A stretch of DNA of 64,000 nt from JAXLRU01 sp046330935 (GCA_046330935.1 JAXLRU010000004.1:496001-560000); one strand, 5' to 3'. Shown: positions 41,235 through 51,669, counted from the stretch's first letter. The notes: a model not told the origin generated them from the sequence alone. Translations and numbers: made by a program.

Positions 41235-41861
41235 CTATCCCGACATCTCTCCAAAAGTTCCACGAGCACGTACATTACTGAGGAACGTCTCACGCTCCGC
41301 GACCGAGAGCGGAGTCTTAAAGTCCGGTTCAGTGAACTCTGACAGCGCAGTTTCGGAATCGACGAACGCGACGTCACCCGTCAGCCAACCCCCGTAACGC
41401 GTTTGGCTCAAGATCATTGCTATATCCCAGCGCCGCTCGCCCCATACTGCCCACATCCCTGAGCTACCTGCGATCCCTACCACGTTCGCCGTATAGCCGA
41501 CCGCTCCGGTAGGGTCGCCGTTGGGCTCGTAAACCACGGCATCCCAATATCCTTCCTCAACAGACTCTGCCGGAATTGTAAAAGCCGGGAAAGACCCATA
41601 ATTCTGGCGATAGTACTCGGGCTCCGGGCTCAACACCATGAGACTGACGCTCACGTCACCATGTTCGTCAACTAAATGCTGAAGAATGCGCCCGAAAGGC
41701 CCTTCGATGCAGACCCCAAACTGACAGATATCAATTTTCCCGCTCTCCGCCGTGAAAGTCCATTCGGGAAGCCTTGCATCCACTTGGAGCGCATGAGACA
41801 CGGCACCTGCAATGAGCGCAAAATCAGCACGAGTGCGTGGGTAAAAGCTCGACTCTGTCAC
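41235..41861 (-). CDS. Probable immunity protein for the RHS toxin
   Basis: A 208-residue protein from a GTG at 41861 that overlaps the RHS toxin stop by 4 bases, exactly where the cognate immunity gene is expected. It is acidic and apparently soluble, with segments such as WTFTAESGKIDICQFGVCIE, EHGDVSVSLMVLSPEPEYYR and YGGWLTGDVAFVDSETALSE. I recognise no named immunity family. G+C is lower than in core genes, like the toxin tip, which supports joint transfer of tip and immunity gene. Confidence 0.7.
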   Translation of the reverse strand: MTESSFYPRTRADFALIAGAVSHALQVDARLPEWTFTAESGKIDICQFGVCIEGPFGRILQHLVDEHGDVSVSLMVLSPEPEYYRQNYGSFPAFTIPAESVEEGYWDAVVYEPNGDPTGAVGYTANVVGIAGSSGMWAVWGERRWDIAMILSQTRYGGWLTGDVAFVDSETALSEFTEPDFKTPLSVAERETFLSNVRARGTFGEMSG

Positions 41862-44800
41862 TTCTTGTACCCCAACCTGATCTCGACCGTGTGCTTCTTG
41901 GAGCCAGCCGGAGTGAAGTCCGCCGTCCACCCCTCATAGCCACTGGAATTCTTGCTCCTGAGGACAAACTTGGCTCCGTCCTTCTGCATGATTTGAACGT
42001 CTCCATTCTTTGATGTGCTTGACGTCCAACCGGCCCTCTCCAGAGTGTCTACGAACTCCGCATGCGTGGCGTCCGTTCCGACGTTGCGGATCGAATTTCG
42101 TCGCGTTAAGTTCACATAGGTGCGCGCATCACCTAGTTCGCCAAGCACCTGTTCGGTTGTATTGACAGCCCGCAGCGCTCTGGCAGCTCTCACCGCCTTA
42201 ACGAAATCGGCACCCTCGAAGAAGATGCCTACCCCCGAGAGCGTGGCGCCGAGGTAGTCCTTCTCGTGTATCGAGTCTGCCGCCGCCAGCGCATCCAGGG
42301 GTACGCCGCCGCCGGGGATCATGGCTGCGCTGCTCAGCAAGAGTTGGCGATCCTGGTAGTCATCCTGGGGCTTAGCCTGCTTTATTGGGAAGCTGGGGTC
42401 GAACTGAGCGCGGCATTGGACGGTGTTCTGATGCTCACAGAAATCAACCACGTTGAGCCCGACCGGGATGTATGTCACCCTGCCATTACGCACAGGCTCT
42501 GCATAAGAACCCGCGCCCCGACTCCCGCTTCGCGCGGCCAACTCCTGCGGATTCATATCGTCGCGGGAAGAGTTTGAGCTGGGTGCGCAACTGCGGTACG
42601 CGCAGAGGCTGGGACTATCGAAGGCGTCAAGCCCAGTGGGGTCCGGGAACGCCATGGGGTTGTTCGAGCCGTAGACGTACCCGTTCAACGACTGCACGTC
42701 ACCGGCATCCAGCAACGGATCGACACTGAGGAACTGCCCCACGGTCGCGTCGTACTCCCGCGCCCCCACATGCGTCAGGCTGGTCCCCGGATCCTCAACC
42801 TTGTTCAAGAACCCATGATCATCCGGCCACACCGGGCGCGGCCCACCCCGCGCACCACCGAACGGCGTCACATACCTGCGCGTCACCGCCATTGACACGG
42901 CGTCGATGCTCAGCTGGGCCGTGCCCTGCTCGTCACCGACCTTGAACGACCACGTCGAGTTCACATTCCCGGCGACACCCGACTCGACCGCCACGACCCG
43001 ACCCGCGAAGGCCACCTGACGCGACGCCGACACCACCGAACTCGTCGCCGTCTTCGTCCAGTGGATCTCCGTCCCCCCCACATACAGGACGGTCTCCCCT
43101 ACCCCCGACTCCACCGCAGGGCGGCGGATCAACAACTCCCCATCCGGGGAGTACACGTACCGCGTGTCCCGCGCCGGGCTCGGCGAGCCCCCGGGCGTGA
43201 CTGCGGGCTGGGAGTTCGATGCCATCCGCCCCCACGAATCCCACGACAACGACTGCACCGGCCCACCGGCCCACGCCTGCCGCGACACCGGATTCCCCGA
43301 CGCGTCATACGCGAATGCCCGCGTCCCCGCAGACCCACCCCCGCCCGATCCGCCACCGGCGTTCGGCCCAGCGCTCCCCCCGATCGCGCCCACCATCGAC
43401 CCCGACACACTCGTCGACGTCGACCGCAACGCATGCGGACGATCCGTCAGGCTGCTCCCATACGTGTACGCCGTCGTTGACACCCCACCCGCAGGAGTCG
43501 TCTGCGTCTCCGACTTACGCTGCCCCGCCTGCGTATACGTCCACGACAACCAATACGGCGCCGCACCACCCAAGCCCGCGGCCGACGGTGCGACAGCACA
43601 ATCCCCGCCACCAGGCGTCCACGCCTGCGACAACCGCCGATACCCGTCATAGGCGAAACACTGGAAGTCGGTCCTCCCCCCACCACCAGCCGACGACGTG
43701 TCCTTCACCGACGTCACATTCCCCGCCGCGTCATACTCGTACGCCGCGTTCCACGCCAAGGACGCTTGACCCACGACCCCCGCCAGGACCTGCACCAACC
43801 GGTTCGTGCCCGTCTCATACCGGTACGACGCCGTCGCCTGCCCGTTCATCGTCGTGTCCCGGGAAAGCTGCAGCCACTCCACCTGACCCAACGCGCTGTA
43901 CACCGCACTGTTCACCACACCAGGCATCGCGATCGGCACCCCGATCGGCGAGTACGTTGTGGTCACGTCCGTCGTGCTCAACCCACCGACCCGCGGCCCC
44001 GACGTCTCCGCCACACTCCCGTCGATGTTGCGCCACACGTTGTGTTCCATCGTCTTCGGAACACCCGCAGCCACCAGCGGGTCGTCATCAGGCAACGTGA
44101 ACGTCGTGTTCCGCGGCAGGTTCAACGTGTCGAACCCCGTGACCATCTGCGAATACGCGCGCCCCGCCCTACCGCCCACGTACTTCGTCCAGCCCGTCGC
44201 CAGGCCCTTCCGCACCGTGTCATACGTCCACGTCGCCGCCAAGTGCGCATCGTCACGAGCACCGTCGTACTCCGCCGTCTTCCGGCCCAACGCGTCGTAG
44301 TCATACCTCACTGTCCGACCACGACCATCCGTGGACGACGCCACCTGATCCAGCACCGTGTACGTCATCGACGACGTCCCAGCATCCGGATCCGAGCTGG
44401 ACACCTTCCGCCCGAACAAGTCGTACGAGTACGACCACACCGCACCGTCCGGACCCGTCACCGACGCCAGGCGACCCGCTGCGTCGTAACTCTGCTTCGT
44501 CGACAGGAACGTCGCCGTAGCAGGGCTCGTACCCGAGTACTGCCGGCGCTCCACCTCACGACCAGCGGCATCGGTCACCACCCGCGAGGCGCTCCCCCCG
44601 GCGACCGCAGTCGTCGCCACCGAGTCACCCGTGTAGCTGATCGACGTCGACCACTTCTTCACATCCAAGCTGAAGAAGTCCGTTGTCGTCGGGCGGCCCG
44701 CACCGTCGTAGGCGGTCAAGGTCCGCGCGGGCGGCTGCATGGTCGTCGCCGTCAACGTCGAGTTCGGGTTCTTCTGGTCATCGAAGATGTCCCCCGCCTG

Positions 44801-47800
44801 CAAGCGCGTCAGACCCCGGGAGTCATACTCCGTCACCGTCAGAACGCGCCCCGCGTCTCCGGTCCCGACACGAGGCGACGGGACCTGTGTCTGCCGCAGC
44901 CGCATCAGCCCGTCGAAGATCTGGAACGTCGTCCGGGTACCGTTCACCGCCCCCGTCACCGACGTCGTACTCACCCATGCCGGGGCCGACCGCGTCACCG
45001 AGTACGCGAACTTCTTGGACGGCTTGTCCGGCCTCGTGACACGCGAATTGTTGATGTCCCAGAACTGGCTGATCCTGCCCAGCCCGTCGTACACCGTCTC
45101 GGAGAAACGGCCCGTCGTGCCGGTGACCTTGCTGGGCAACCCCCAACGGTCGTCGAAATCCGTGGTGATCGTATGTCCCAGCGCGTTCGTCGTCGTCGTG
45201 GACGTCAGCGGCAGCGCGGTCGCCGGCGTGAACGACACCGAGCCGGCCTTCCCCGTTGCGTCCGTACTGCTGACAAGCCTTCCCAGTGCGTCGTAAGACA
45301 TGGTCGACACCGTCTGCCAAATAGGGTTCCGCTGATCCGTATAGCCCTGAGCGCGGCCGGTCCAGCGCGGCTCTCCCTTGGTGGGTGTTTGTGCCGACGT
45401 CCAGGCCGTCGCCGCGTCGAACGTCGTGGCCGTGTCCGAGACGACGTCCAGCGGTTGGGCGGTGGTGGCAGGCAAACGCGAGGTCCCGGCGTTCGCACAG
45501 GGCACCGACAGGACCTGCTTGCGCGAGAGGAGGTTGTGGATCCCGAGACTGGCGTTGCGCGCATACCAGAGACGGGTGCACATACGGTCCGCCACCGTGA
45601 CGGCCTGCCCCGCGACGGCAGGGTCCACCTCGGTACGGGCGTCGACTTGGGACGCGACACCGTACGTGGCGTCGTAGGTCGTGGTCGTGACCACGCGACG
45701 ATCACGAGGCTGGGCGCCCGTCGTTACAGCCGTCCGCTGAATCGTCGAGGCGGTGCGGACGTACCAGGCACGAGCGACATAGTCCGTCGACGTTCCGTCT
45801 GCCTTGAGGAAGGTCTGCGCGGCGGTCTCCTTGGACCACGGACTGCTGATGCTGCCCGAGACCTCAGCGCCGTTCTCCCCGTTGTAGGTGGCGGACTCCC
45901 GCACGAACCCTGCGTAGGGGTCCGCGTCGGTGATGGCAGGGGCGGTGATCCCCTCCACGCTCTCCTTGCGGGGGGTGCCGGACGGAGTGCGGTCACCGTC
46001 CAACCCCCGCATGTACACGGTGACGGTCTTCCCGCGCGGGCCGTCGAGCCCATCCCCGGTGAACGTCGTGACCTTCTCGTAGCCCCGCCACTGCGACCAG
46101 GTGCGCTGCTTGACGGGAGTGATCGGGTCGAGCGCGTACCGCCACCCCGCCCCGCCCTCGTACCGGTAAGTGGTCATCATGGCGGGAGAGTTGCCGAACG
46201 GGTCCGACGAGACGACGGCCTCGACGACGTACTTGTGGAACCAGTCCAGCACCGGCGAAGTGGCCCCTTCGGGGTACCACTTCATCGGGAAGCATCGGGA
46301 GGTGCTCGCGCCCTCCACCCGGGCCGACGCCGTTGTCGGACAGTCGGTCTTGGCGTAGGTCACGTTCGTGGACTCACCGGTTTCGCTGATCACGCGAATG
46401 AGTCGGGGCCGGTTCAGCGGGAGGATGCCGTCGCTGCCCGTGTCCACGCGGTTGGGCAGGAACGTTGGCAGGAACGACACCGGCGGCAGCGTCGCGCCGT
46501 CGACGACATTCTTCTGCTGCAACGACGCCAACCACAAGGTCTGGTCTCGGGTGTCGCCCGTGTCGCCCGGGTCGAGGTATGCCTGCGAGAACGACCAGGA
46601 GTCGACGCTGACGTAGGCACCGGTGTCGGCCTTCCACACACTCGTCGAGACTCCGACCAGGCGCTTGCGAGTGAAGAAGGCCGGAGACCTCTGTGCGGAC
46701 GTGCACGACGACCCGCTCGCCGACAGGTCGCAAAGGGCATCGAAGGGGACGTCCGGCCAGTACCCCTGGTGGCTCTTGTCGAGCACGGCGCACTTCGTCG
46801 CTCCTGCCGTGCAGCGCTCGGCGACGGTGAAGTCGACCTTGTACGGGGCGTCGGCCACCATCGCGCCAGCACGCAGCCCATACTCGATCTTGCTGAGGTA
46901 GCCGCCACGCACATACGTGACGGATGACGAGGGCGACCCGTTGCGGGCGTAGCCGTTCGTCTCCTGCACGTATCGGTACACCGACACGTTGCCGTGCGTG
47001 TCCACCACGTAGTCGAGGTTCCAGCGCCAACCCTGGACACAGGAGGATCCAGCGAACGAGGAGCCCTTACAGGGCTCTCCAGCGTCGTCACCGAAGACCG
47101 GGACCGTGAACACGGAATTCGTGGGAGAAGCCGACCCGGGCACCTTGTTCAACCCGAAGAAGTACTGGGTTCCGTCGGTCGTGGTCACCACCCACCGTTC
47201 GCCCGACCGTGCCCCGTTGGAGGAGGTCGTGCCCGCTGGATCAGTGAAGCGCTGCACCCGAGAACCGTCGTCGTCGGCGAGGCGCCAGGAGCCGTCGGCG
47301 CCCTTCACCAGCGATGTGGATTTGCCGTTCAGGACCAAGCTGGCGTTGTCGTTCTTCCAGCACAAGTCGCCGCTGCTGCTCACTCCGTCGTCACGACAGC
47401 CCGCGTAGGAGCGTTCGATGAAGGACGTGGGCAGATCGAACCCCTCGCCCAGCCACGACCCTTGGTTGTTCGTCGCCGAGGTACGGCCGTCGACGGACCC
47501 CGAGTTGTACGACACCGCCAGGCTCGGGGCCGGTCCGACGCCCGGTGCCGGGACGCGAAGCGGATAGGACCAGGTGAAGGCCCCGGAACTCCCGCCGCCC
47601 GACCACGTCGAGGACACGGACAGGGGGGACGCTGTCACATCACCGCCGCCCGATGCGCCAGCCGCCGCCAGCGGGGCCACTGCGCCTGCTTTCGCCCCCG
47701 CAGCGGGGACAGAAGCGTCCTGCTCCTGATTGGCTGCCGCGATGAGAGCGTCCATGGCGGCGGTGTCCTGCTTCTGTGCGTCCAGAAGCTTCTGATTCAA

Positions 47801-47980
47801 GGGTGCCGGCGCGACCGTCGTCACGACGGGAGTCGCGGGCCCGCCGCTGTCGGCGGCGGACGCAGCCGGGAGAAAAGCCTCCTGGCCCGGCGACACCGCG
47901 AACAGAGCCGCCACCAGGATCCCGGGAACGCCCAGTCGCACCCCGAAGGGTCTGGACACCACGCTTCGACGAGCCGTCAC
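41858..47980 (-). CDS. RHS-repeat polymorphic toxin with variable C-terminal tip
   Basis: A 2040-residue secreted protein from GTG 47980, which overlaps the upstream stop by 4 bases; GGAGG lies 10 bases upstream. A hydrophobic export segment (LGVPGILVAALFAVSPGQEA) is followed by the TcdB/SpvB-like start of actinobacterial RHS proteins (SGAFTWSYPLRVPAPGVGPA). Many YD repeats follow, such as YDAAGRLASVTGPDGAVWSY and YDALGRKTAEYDGARDDAHL. The RHS core end is YDATVGQFLSVDPLLDAGD, then GYVYGSNNPMAFPDPTGLD. The last 255 residues (41861-42625) are the variable tip. Its final domain reads EFVDTLERAGWTSSTSKNGD, later AKFVLRSKN, and ends HTVEIRLGYKK, reminiscent of BECR-fold nucleases. That assignment is inference. 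Confidence 0.9.
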   Translation of the reverse strand: MTARRSVVSRPFGVRLGVPGILVAALFAVSPGQEAFLPAASAADSGGPATPVVTTVAPAPLNQKLLDAQKQDTAAMDALIAAANQEQDASVPAAGAKAGAVAPLAAAGASGGGDVTASPLSVSSTWSGGGSSGAFTWSYPLRVPAPGVGPAPSLAVSYNSGSVDGRTSATNNQGSWLGEGFDLPTSFIERSYAGCRDDGVSSSGDLCWKNDNASLVLNGKSTSLVKGADGSWRLADDDGSRVQRFTDPAGTTSSNGARSGERWVVTTTDGTQYFFGLNKVPGSASPTNSVFTVPVFGDDAGEPCKGSSFAGSSCVQGWRWNLDYVVDTHGNVSVYRYVQETNGYARNGSPSSSVTYVRGGYLSKIEYGLRAGAMVADAPYKVDFTVAERCTAGATKCAVLDKSHQGYWPDVPFDALCDLSASGSSCTSAQRSPAFFTRKRLVGVSTSVWKADTGAYVSVDSWSFSQAYLDPGDTGDTRDQTLWLASLQQKNVVDGATLPPVSFLPTFLPNRVDTGSDGILPLNRPRLIRVISETGESTNVTYAKTDCPTTASARVEGASTSRCFPMKWYPEGATSPVLDWFHKYVVEAVVSSDPFGNSPAMMTTYRYEGGAGWRYALDPITPVKQRTWSQWRGYEKVTTFTGDGLDGPRGKTVTVYMRGLDGDRTPSGTPRKESVEGITAPAITDADPYAGFVRESATYNGENGAEVSGSISSPWSKETAAQTFLKADGTSTDYVARAWYVRTASTIQRTAVTTGAQPRDRRVVTTTTYDATYGVASQVDARTEVDPAVAGQAVTVADRMCTRLWYARNASLGIHNLLSRKQVLSVPCANAGTSRLPATTAQPLDVVSDTATTFDAATAWTSAQTPTKGEPRWTGRAQGYTDQRNPIWQTVSTMSYDALGRLVSSTDATGKAGSVSFTPATALPLTSTTTTNALGHTITTDFDDRWGLPSKVTGTTGRFSETVYDGLGRISQFWDINNSRVTRPDKPSKKFAYSVTRSAPAWVSTTSVTGAVNGTRTTFQIFDGLMRLRQTQVPSPRVGTGDAGRVLTVTEYDSRGLTRLQAGDIFDDQKNPNSTLTATTMQPPARTLTAYDGAGRPTTTDFFSLDVKKWSTSISYTGDSVATTAVAGGSASRVVTDAAGREVERRQYSGTSPATATFLSTKQSYDAAGRLASVTGPDGAVWSYSYDLFGRKVSSSDPDAGTSSMTYTVLDQVASSTDGRGRTVRYDYDALGRKTAEYDGARDDAHLAATWTYDTVRKGLATGWTKYVGGRAGRAYSQMVTGFDTLNLPRNTTFTLPDDDPLVAAGVPKTMEHNVWRNIDGSVAETSGPRVGGLSTTDVTTTYSPIGVPIAMPGVVNSAVYSALGQVEWLQLSRDTTMNGQATASYRYETGTNRLVQVLAGVVGQASLAWNAAYEYDAAGNVTSVKDTSSAGGGGRTDFQCFAYDGYRRLSQAWTPGGGDCAVAPSAAGLGGAAPYWLSWTYTQAGQRKSETQTTPAGGVSTTAYTYGSSLTDRPHALRSTSTSVSGSMVGAIGGSAGPNAGGGSGGGGSAGTRAFAYDASGNPVSRQAWAGGPVQSLSWDSWGRMASNSQPAVTPGGSPSPARDTRYVYSPDGELLIRRPAVESGVGETVLYVGGTEIHWTKTATSSVVSASRQVAFAGRVVAVESGVAGNVNSTWSFKVGDEQGTAQLSIDAVSMAVTRRYVTPFGGARGGPRPVWPDDHGFLNKVEDPGTSLTHVGAREYDATVGQFLSVDPLLDAGDVQSLNGYVYGSNNPMAFPDPTGLDAFDSPSLCAYRSCAPSSNSSRDDMNPQELAARSGSRGAGSYAEPVRNGRVTYIPVGLNVVDFCEHQNTVQCRAQFDPSFPIKQAKPQDDYQDRQLLLSSAAMIPGGGVPLDALAAADSIHEKDYLGATLSGVGIFFEGADFVKAVRAARALRAVNTTEQVLGELGDARTYVNLTRRNSIRNVGTDATHAEFVDTLERAGWTSSTSKNGDVQIMQKDGAKFVLRSKNSSGYEGWTADFTPAGSKKHTVEIRLGYKK

Positions 47981-50900
47981 AGCCCCGACACCTCCGCCTT
48001 CAACTGATCGCGCTGCAACGCACCCGCGGTGATGACCACCTTGTACAGGCGCCCGATGAAATAGCCCCGCCACGACCACGTTTGTGGGCCTGTCCCGGAC
48101 ACAGGGTCCGGCTTGAGCTCCCTGCCGATGCAGAAGACGCCAGTCGCCTGGTTCCAAGAACCCACGACCTCCGCCTGCCCGTCAGGTTCGCCGTCGACGC
48201 CCACTCGAATCGTGTTGTCCAACGAACTGAACACCCCTGAGACCTTGGTCCGACGGTCCCCCGAGACGACCGCGTCGGACTGTGCGAGCACCTCGACGCG
48301 CTCACCCGACGAGCCCGGGAAGGAGCGGGCGAAGAACCAGCGCCACTCGGAGGTAGAGATCTTGACGGCCCCCAAGCTCCAGGCACTGTCCCCGTTCAGC
48401 ACCTGCTGCTGCGACGCCAGGACGATTCGGCTCCCCACCGCTCGAGTCGTCGCACCTAGGTCAGCACTATTGATTCGTACCGAAACCGAGATCGTGAACG
48501 ATCCTGTCGCGGGGGTGTACGGGCCGTACTGACACAGAGCGCCAGCACCGTTGAGGTCGACTGCCGCAGCGCCGCCCTCCGCGGCGGGGACAGCGGCCAC
48601 ACCCGCGTTGAAGTTGAGTCCGTCAGCGGCGTAGGCCCCGCTGCTGTCATCGATCTGTATGCCTGTCGACACTGTCTTCAGCACTGCAGGGTCGAACACT
48701 GCCGTGCGGGAGAAGTACGAGACGTCCAATCGCCCTGGTTCGAGGCTGCCGCGCTGCCTCACCTCCGCGTCCGACAGGAGTCGGGGCCACACCATCATCT
48801 CGTCCATCACGCCCCCGAAGGGCGCCTTCACGTTCGCCGATTCCTTAACGCGCCCGAGAAGCAGGGGAAGCGACCCGGCTGGCGGGTACTGGGTATTGGC
48901 CAGCAGTTTTTCCGCCTGGCCCTTGCCGTCGATCCACACGCGCACGGACCGTCTCGACGCATCGTAGGAGCCCACCAGGTGGACCCACACGTTGCGAGCA
49001 GTGGTCGCACCGGACGACGACTCCACGTAAACGCCTCCCGTCGACCCGACGGTGTACGTCCCGAACGCGAAGGCCTTACGCGACGCGACATATCGCAGCG
49101 CCCAGCCAGACGTTCCCGTCGCCGAGGTCGCCGACATCACCGCAGCATCGACCGTGTCACTCTTCAACAGCACCCACGCCGCCACCGTGAAGGACCCGCC
49201 CGAATCGAACACCGAACCGGGACTGGCGTAGTCGTCCACCCCGTCGAACCGCAGACCGAAGTCGGCCTTGCCCTCAGCCTGCGCGCTACCGCTGCGTCGA
49301 CCACGGGGATCCACGACGGACCCGCTGAGAACGAGGTCGTGAGGCGTGTAGCCAGCCACTCCAGCGCCGCTGCCGTCGGGGACGATGCCAGTCGTCATCG
49401 CTTGGGTCGGCCACCACCCCGTCGGACCGGCGGGAGCCGTCACATTGATCAGCTTGGTCCTAGTGGCGCCCGGACGCCCGGACGTATCCTCGCTCCAGAC
49501 CCGAATCAGTTGCGGCCCACCTGCCGCCGGGACTACGTCCACAGCAATGGGGGCCTGCGCGTAGTCAGCGCTATACACGGTAGCCGACGAACCAACTGTC
49601 CACTTGAAGCGCTTGACCTTCGTCCCATCATCTGTGGCATCGGGGCTGATGATGATCTTTCCTAGAACGTTGACGCCGCCCGACACAGCGCACGATCCCT
49701 CGTCTGGCTCACAGAGCGAGTAGACGGTTCCTTGAGTGACTGCAGGCGCCCGCAAAACCGTCGTCGACACTTGAAAATAGCACCCGACTGCTTGGCGATC
49801 GGCCAGCGCCAGAGTGTCCAGGTAGCTGATGTTGTTCGCCGCCAGCCGGTACACACCACCGTCCACGAGCTTGCCTGCCGGAACCGTCACTGAGGTGGGG
49901 ACACCGTTGCTGACGTAGCCCGGAGACACCGGGACCGTCTGGTTCCAGATCTCGGGCCAGGACCCGTCCGCCTGGCGCTGCTGGACGGCGAACCTCGTCC
50001 GCAGCTTGCCCTGGTCGGACGAGGGCGAGGGCGGCACCGCCAACCGAGCCAGCGCCGACAACTTCGGCGTCGCCGTGGGGATCACCGCGGGGCCGGTAGA
50101 GGGCGCGCACACTCGGCTGGAGGCGACCGACGCCGACCAGACCCCCAGCTCGTACGGAAGCCCGGCCTTGGGCAAGTACGACACCTGCAAGGAGGCGTCG
50201 TGACGGAACCGGTGCCAGCTGTTCGCGTCTCCCGCGAGGTTTCTTGCGGGGTCCGGTTCATCACGAGCCCGCAGATAGATTGCCAGGCTCGTCATCCTGC
50301 CCTCGGCGAGATCGGTGACGAGCTTCTTCAGGGGATCCCCAGACCAATCGACCCAGCCCGCACCACCGCAGCCGCCGTTGGCCGGCCCCACCGACTTGGA
50401 GACCAGCAGACCCGCATCCCGGTCCTTGATCGACGCCCAGCGTGAGCCGGGCGAGATGCCCACCGCCGAACGGCGCAGCTCCGCTGTCGTCGTCGAGCAG
50501 CTCACCGAATGCGTCTGGTAGGCGCGGAAGGTGGCCCCTTGGACGGACTTGCCCCACAGGTTGGTGGGGGCGAACTGGAAGTACTGCCGCTTGACGAAGG
50601 GCTTGGGCCGGTCCTTGCTGCAGTAACCGACGTTGGCGCAGTACCCGACACCCTCACCCCGGGCGTAGTTCGTCCAGCCCCACGAGGCTTCGTTGAAGTC
50701 GGAGACCAGGATGCGACCCGTCTGATGCAGGCCCAGGGGCGGGTCGACGTAGAGCGGGAACACCAGCCCGTAACTCGCGAGCATCGCGGCATCGGGAGCC
50801 ATGCTGATCGTGCTGCCAGCGGCTGACAGGACCACCTCGCCCACGCGATCACCGACCGAGGGCCCTACCGTCGGATCCGCCACCGCGGCGTCCCCTGACG

Positions 50901-51669
50901 CCTCGGACCCGCTCGCGGCCGGGATGGCGTCGCCCGCCGAGTCCCACATCAGCCCGTCACTGCCTTCGAACAGGACCTTGCCCGCCGTGGTGACCAAGCG
51001 CACACCACCAGCAGCCACCTTTTGCACCTGAGCAGGGCCACGAACCGTGAAGGCCGGCATGGCCGCGGCGAGGGAATCTGCGCCCTTCTTCGTCTTCACC
51101 ACCAGGAGCGACGTGAATCCGTCGACCGTGGATCGGAGGACCAGGTCCACCCCGGGGAAGGCATTGGGGTAGGTCACGGAGGTGTCCGACAGGACCGGCA
51201 GGGGCAGCGCCCAGGGCCAGTCGAGATCGACATCACCCGCGGGGGTCGGAACGCGAACCAGAGACGCGCCGCTGCCCTTGCCGGAGAACGACAGCCCCGA
51301 CACCGACACCTTGGGCCGCACCCGCCCGTCTGGCGACGTCGCGACCTGCGGATCGACCGTCTGCCAGTTGCCCGGCGACACCTCCGCCTGATGCGGCTCG
51401 GCGTACAAGGTGGTGGTGAGCAGGCCGGTCGGCTCCGCGACCGTGGTCGACATCTCATCGGTCAACGACGGGACAGCCACCGCGACCCCCGTCGACGCTG
51501 CTTGAGCGAGAGCCGCGTTCACCGACGGCTCCTTGCTCGGAGACGACGAGGCCGCCGGATGCACGCGGCGGGAGACCGCTTCTGCCGCAGCGGCCGGGGT
51601 CACCTGTACAACGACAGCCGCGACAAGCGCGACAACAACGGATGAAACGATCGGACGGCGCGAACGCAC
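47977..51669 (-). CDS. Secreted LamG/jelly-roll domain protein upstream of the RHS toxin
   Basis: About 1230 residues, first gene of the RHS operon. A signal peptide SSVVVALVAAVVVQVTPAAA is followed by a region like those preceding actinobacterial RHS genes: YAEPHQAEVSPGNWQTVDPQ, then a DNRLRE-like domain around FPLYVDPPLGLHQTGRILVS (residues about 300-500). Two LamG/concanavalin-like domains end the protein: the first around FGLRFDGVDDYASPGSVFDS (about 810-960), the second around 1060-1220. I use GTG 51669; two TTG codons precede it in frame. The 4-base overlap with the RHS gene suggests stoichiometric production. It may help surface display or delivery of the toxin; the role is inferred. 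Confidence 0.88.
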   Translation of the reverse strand: MRSRRPIVSSVVVALVAAVVVQVTPAAAAEAVSRRVHPAASSSPSKEPSVNAALAQAASTGVAVAVPSLTDEMSTTVAEPTGLLTTTLYAEPHQAEVSPGNWQTVDPQVATSPDGRVRPKVSVSGLSFSGKGSGASLVRVPTPAGDVDLDWPWALPLPVLSDTSVTYPNAFPGVDLVLRSTVDGFTSLLVVKTKKGADSLAAAMPAFTVRGPAQVQKVAAGGVRLVTTAGKVLFEGSDGLMWDSAGDAIPAASGSEASGDAAVADPTVGPSVGDRVGEVVLSAAGSTISMAPDAAMLASYGLVFPLYVDPPLGLHQTGRILVSDFNEASWGWTNYARGEGVGYCANVGYCSKDRPKPFVKRQYFQFAPTNLWGKSVQGATFRAYQTHSVSCSTTTAELRRSAVGISPGSRWASIKDRDAGLLVSKSVGPANGGCGGAGWVDWSGDPLKKLVTDLAEGRMTSLAIYLRARDEPDPARNLAGDANSWHRFRHDASLQVSYLPKAGLPYELGVWSASVASSRVCAPSTGPAVIPTATPKLSALARLAVPPSPSSDQGKLRTRFAVQQRQADGSWPEIWNQTVPVSPGYVSNGVPTSVTVPAGKLVDGGVYRLAANNISYLDTLALADRQAVGCYFQVSTTVLRAPAVTQGTVYSLCEPDEGSCAVSGGVNVLGKIIISPDATDDGTKVKRFKWTVGSSATVYSADYAQAPIAVDVVPAAGGPQLIRVWSEDTSGRPGATRTKLINVTAPAGPTGWWPTQAMTTGIVPDGSGAGVAGYTPHDLVLSGSVVDPRGRRSGSAQAEGKADFGLRFDGVDDYASPGSVFDSGGSFTVAAWVLLKSDTVDAAVMSATSATGTSGWALRYVASRKAFAFGTYTVGSTGGVYVESSSGATTARNVWVHLVGSYDASRRSVRVWIDGKGQAEKLLANTQYPPAGSLPLLLGRVKESANVKAPFGGVMDEMMVWPRLLSDAEVRQRGSLEPGRLDVSYFSRTAVFDPAVLKTVSTGIQIDDSSGAYAADGLNFNAGVAAVPAAEGGAAAVDLNGAGALCQYGPYTPATGSFTISVSVRINSADLGATTRAVGSRIVLASQQQVLNGDSAWSLGAVKISTSEWRWFFARSFPGSSGERVEVLAQSDAVVSGDRRTKVSGVFSSLDNTIRVGVDGEPDGQAEVVGSWNQATGVFCIGRELKPDPVSGTGPQTWSWRGYFIGRLYKVVITAGALQRDQLKAEVSGL

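Noticed and set aside
43766..46927. Plus-strand 1053-codon frame inside the RHS gene
   Set aside because: It is an Arg/His-rich antisense shadow of the YD repeats.
47980..48157. N-terminal extension of the RHS protein to 48157
   Set aside because: The extension overlaps the LamG gene in another frame and lacks an export signal; GTG 47980 gives a signal segment and the usual GTGA overlap.
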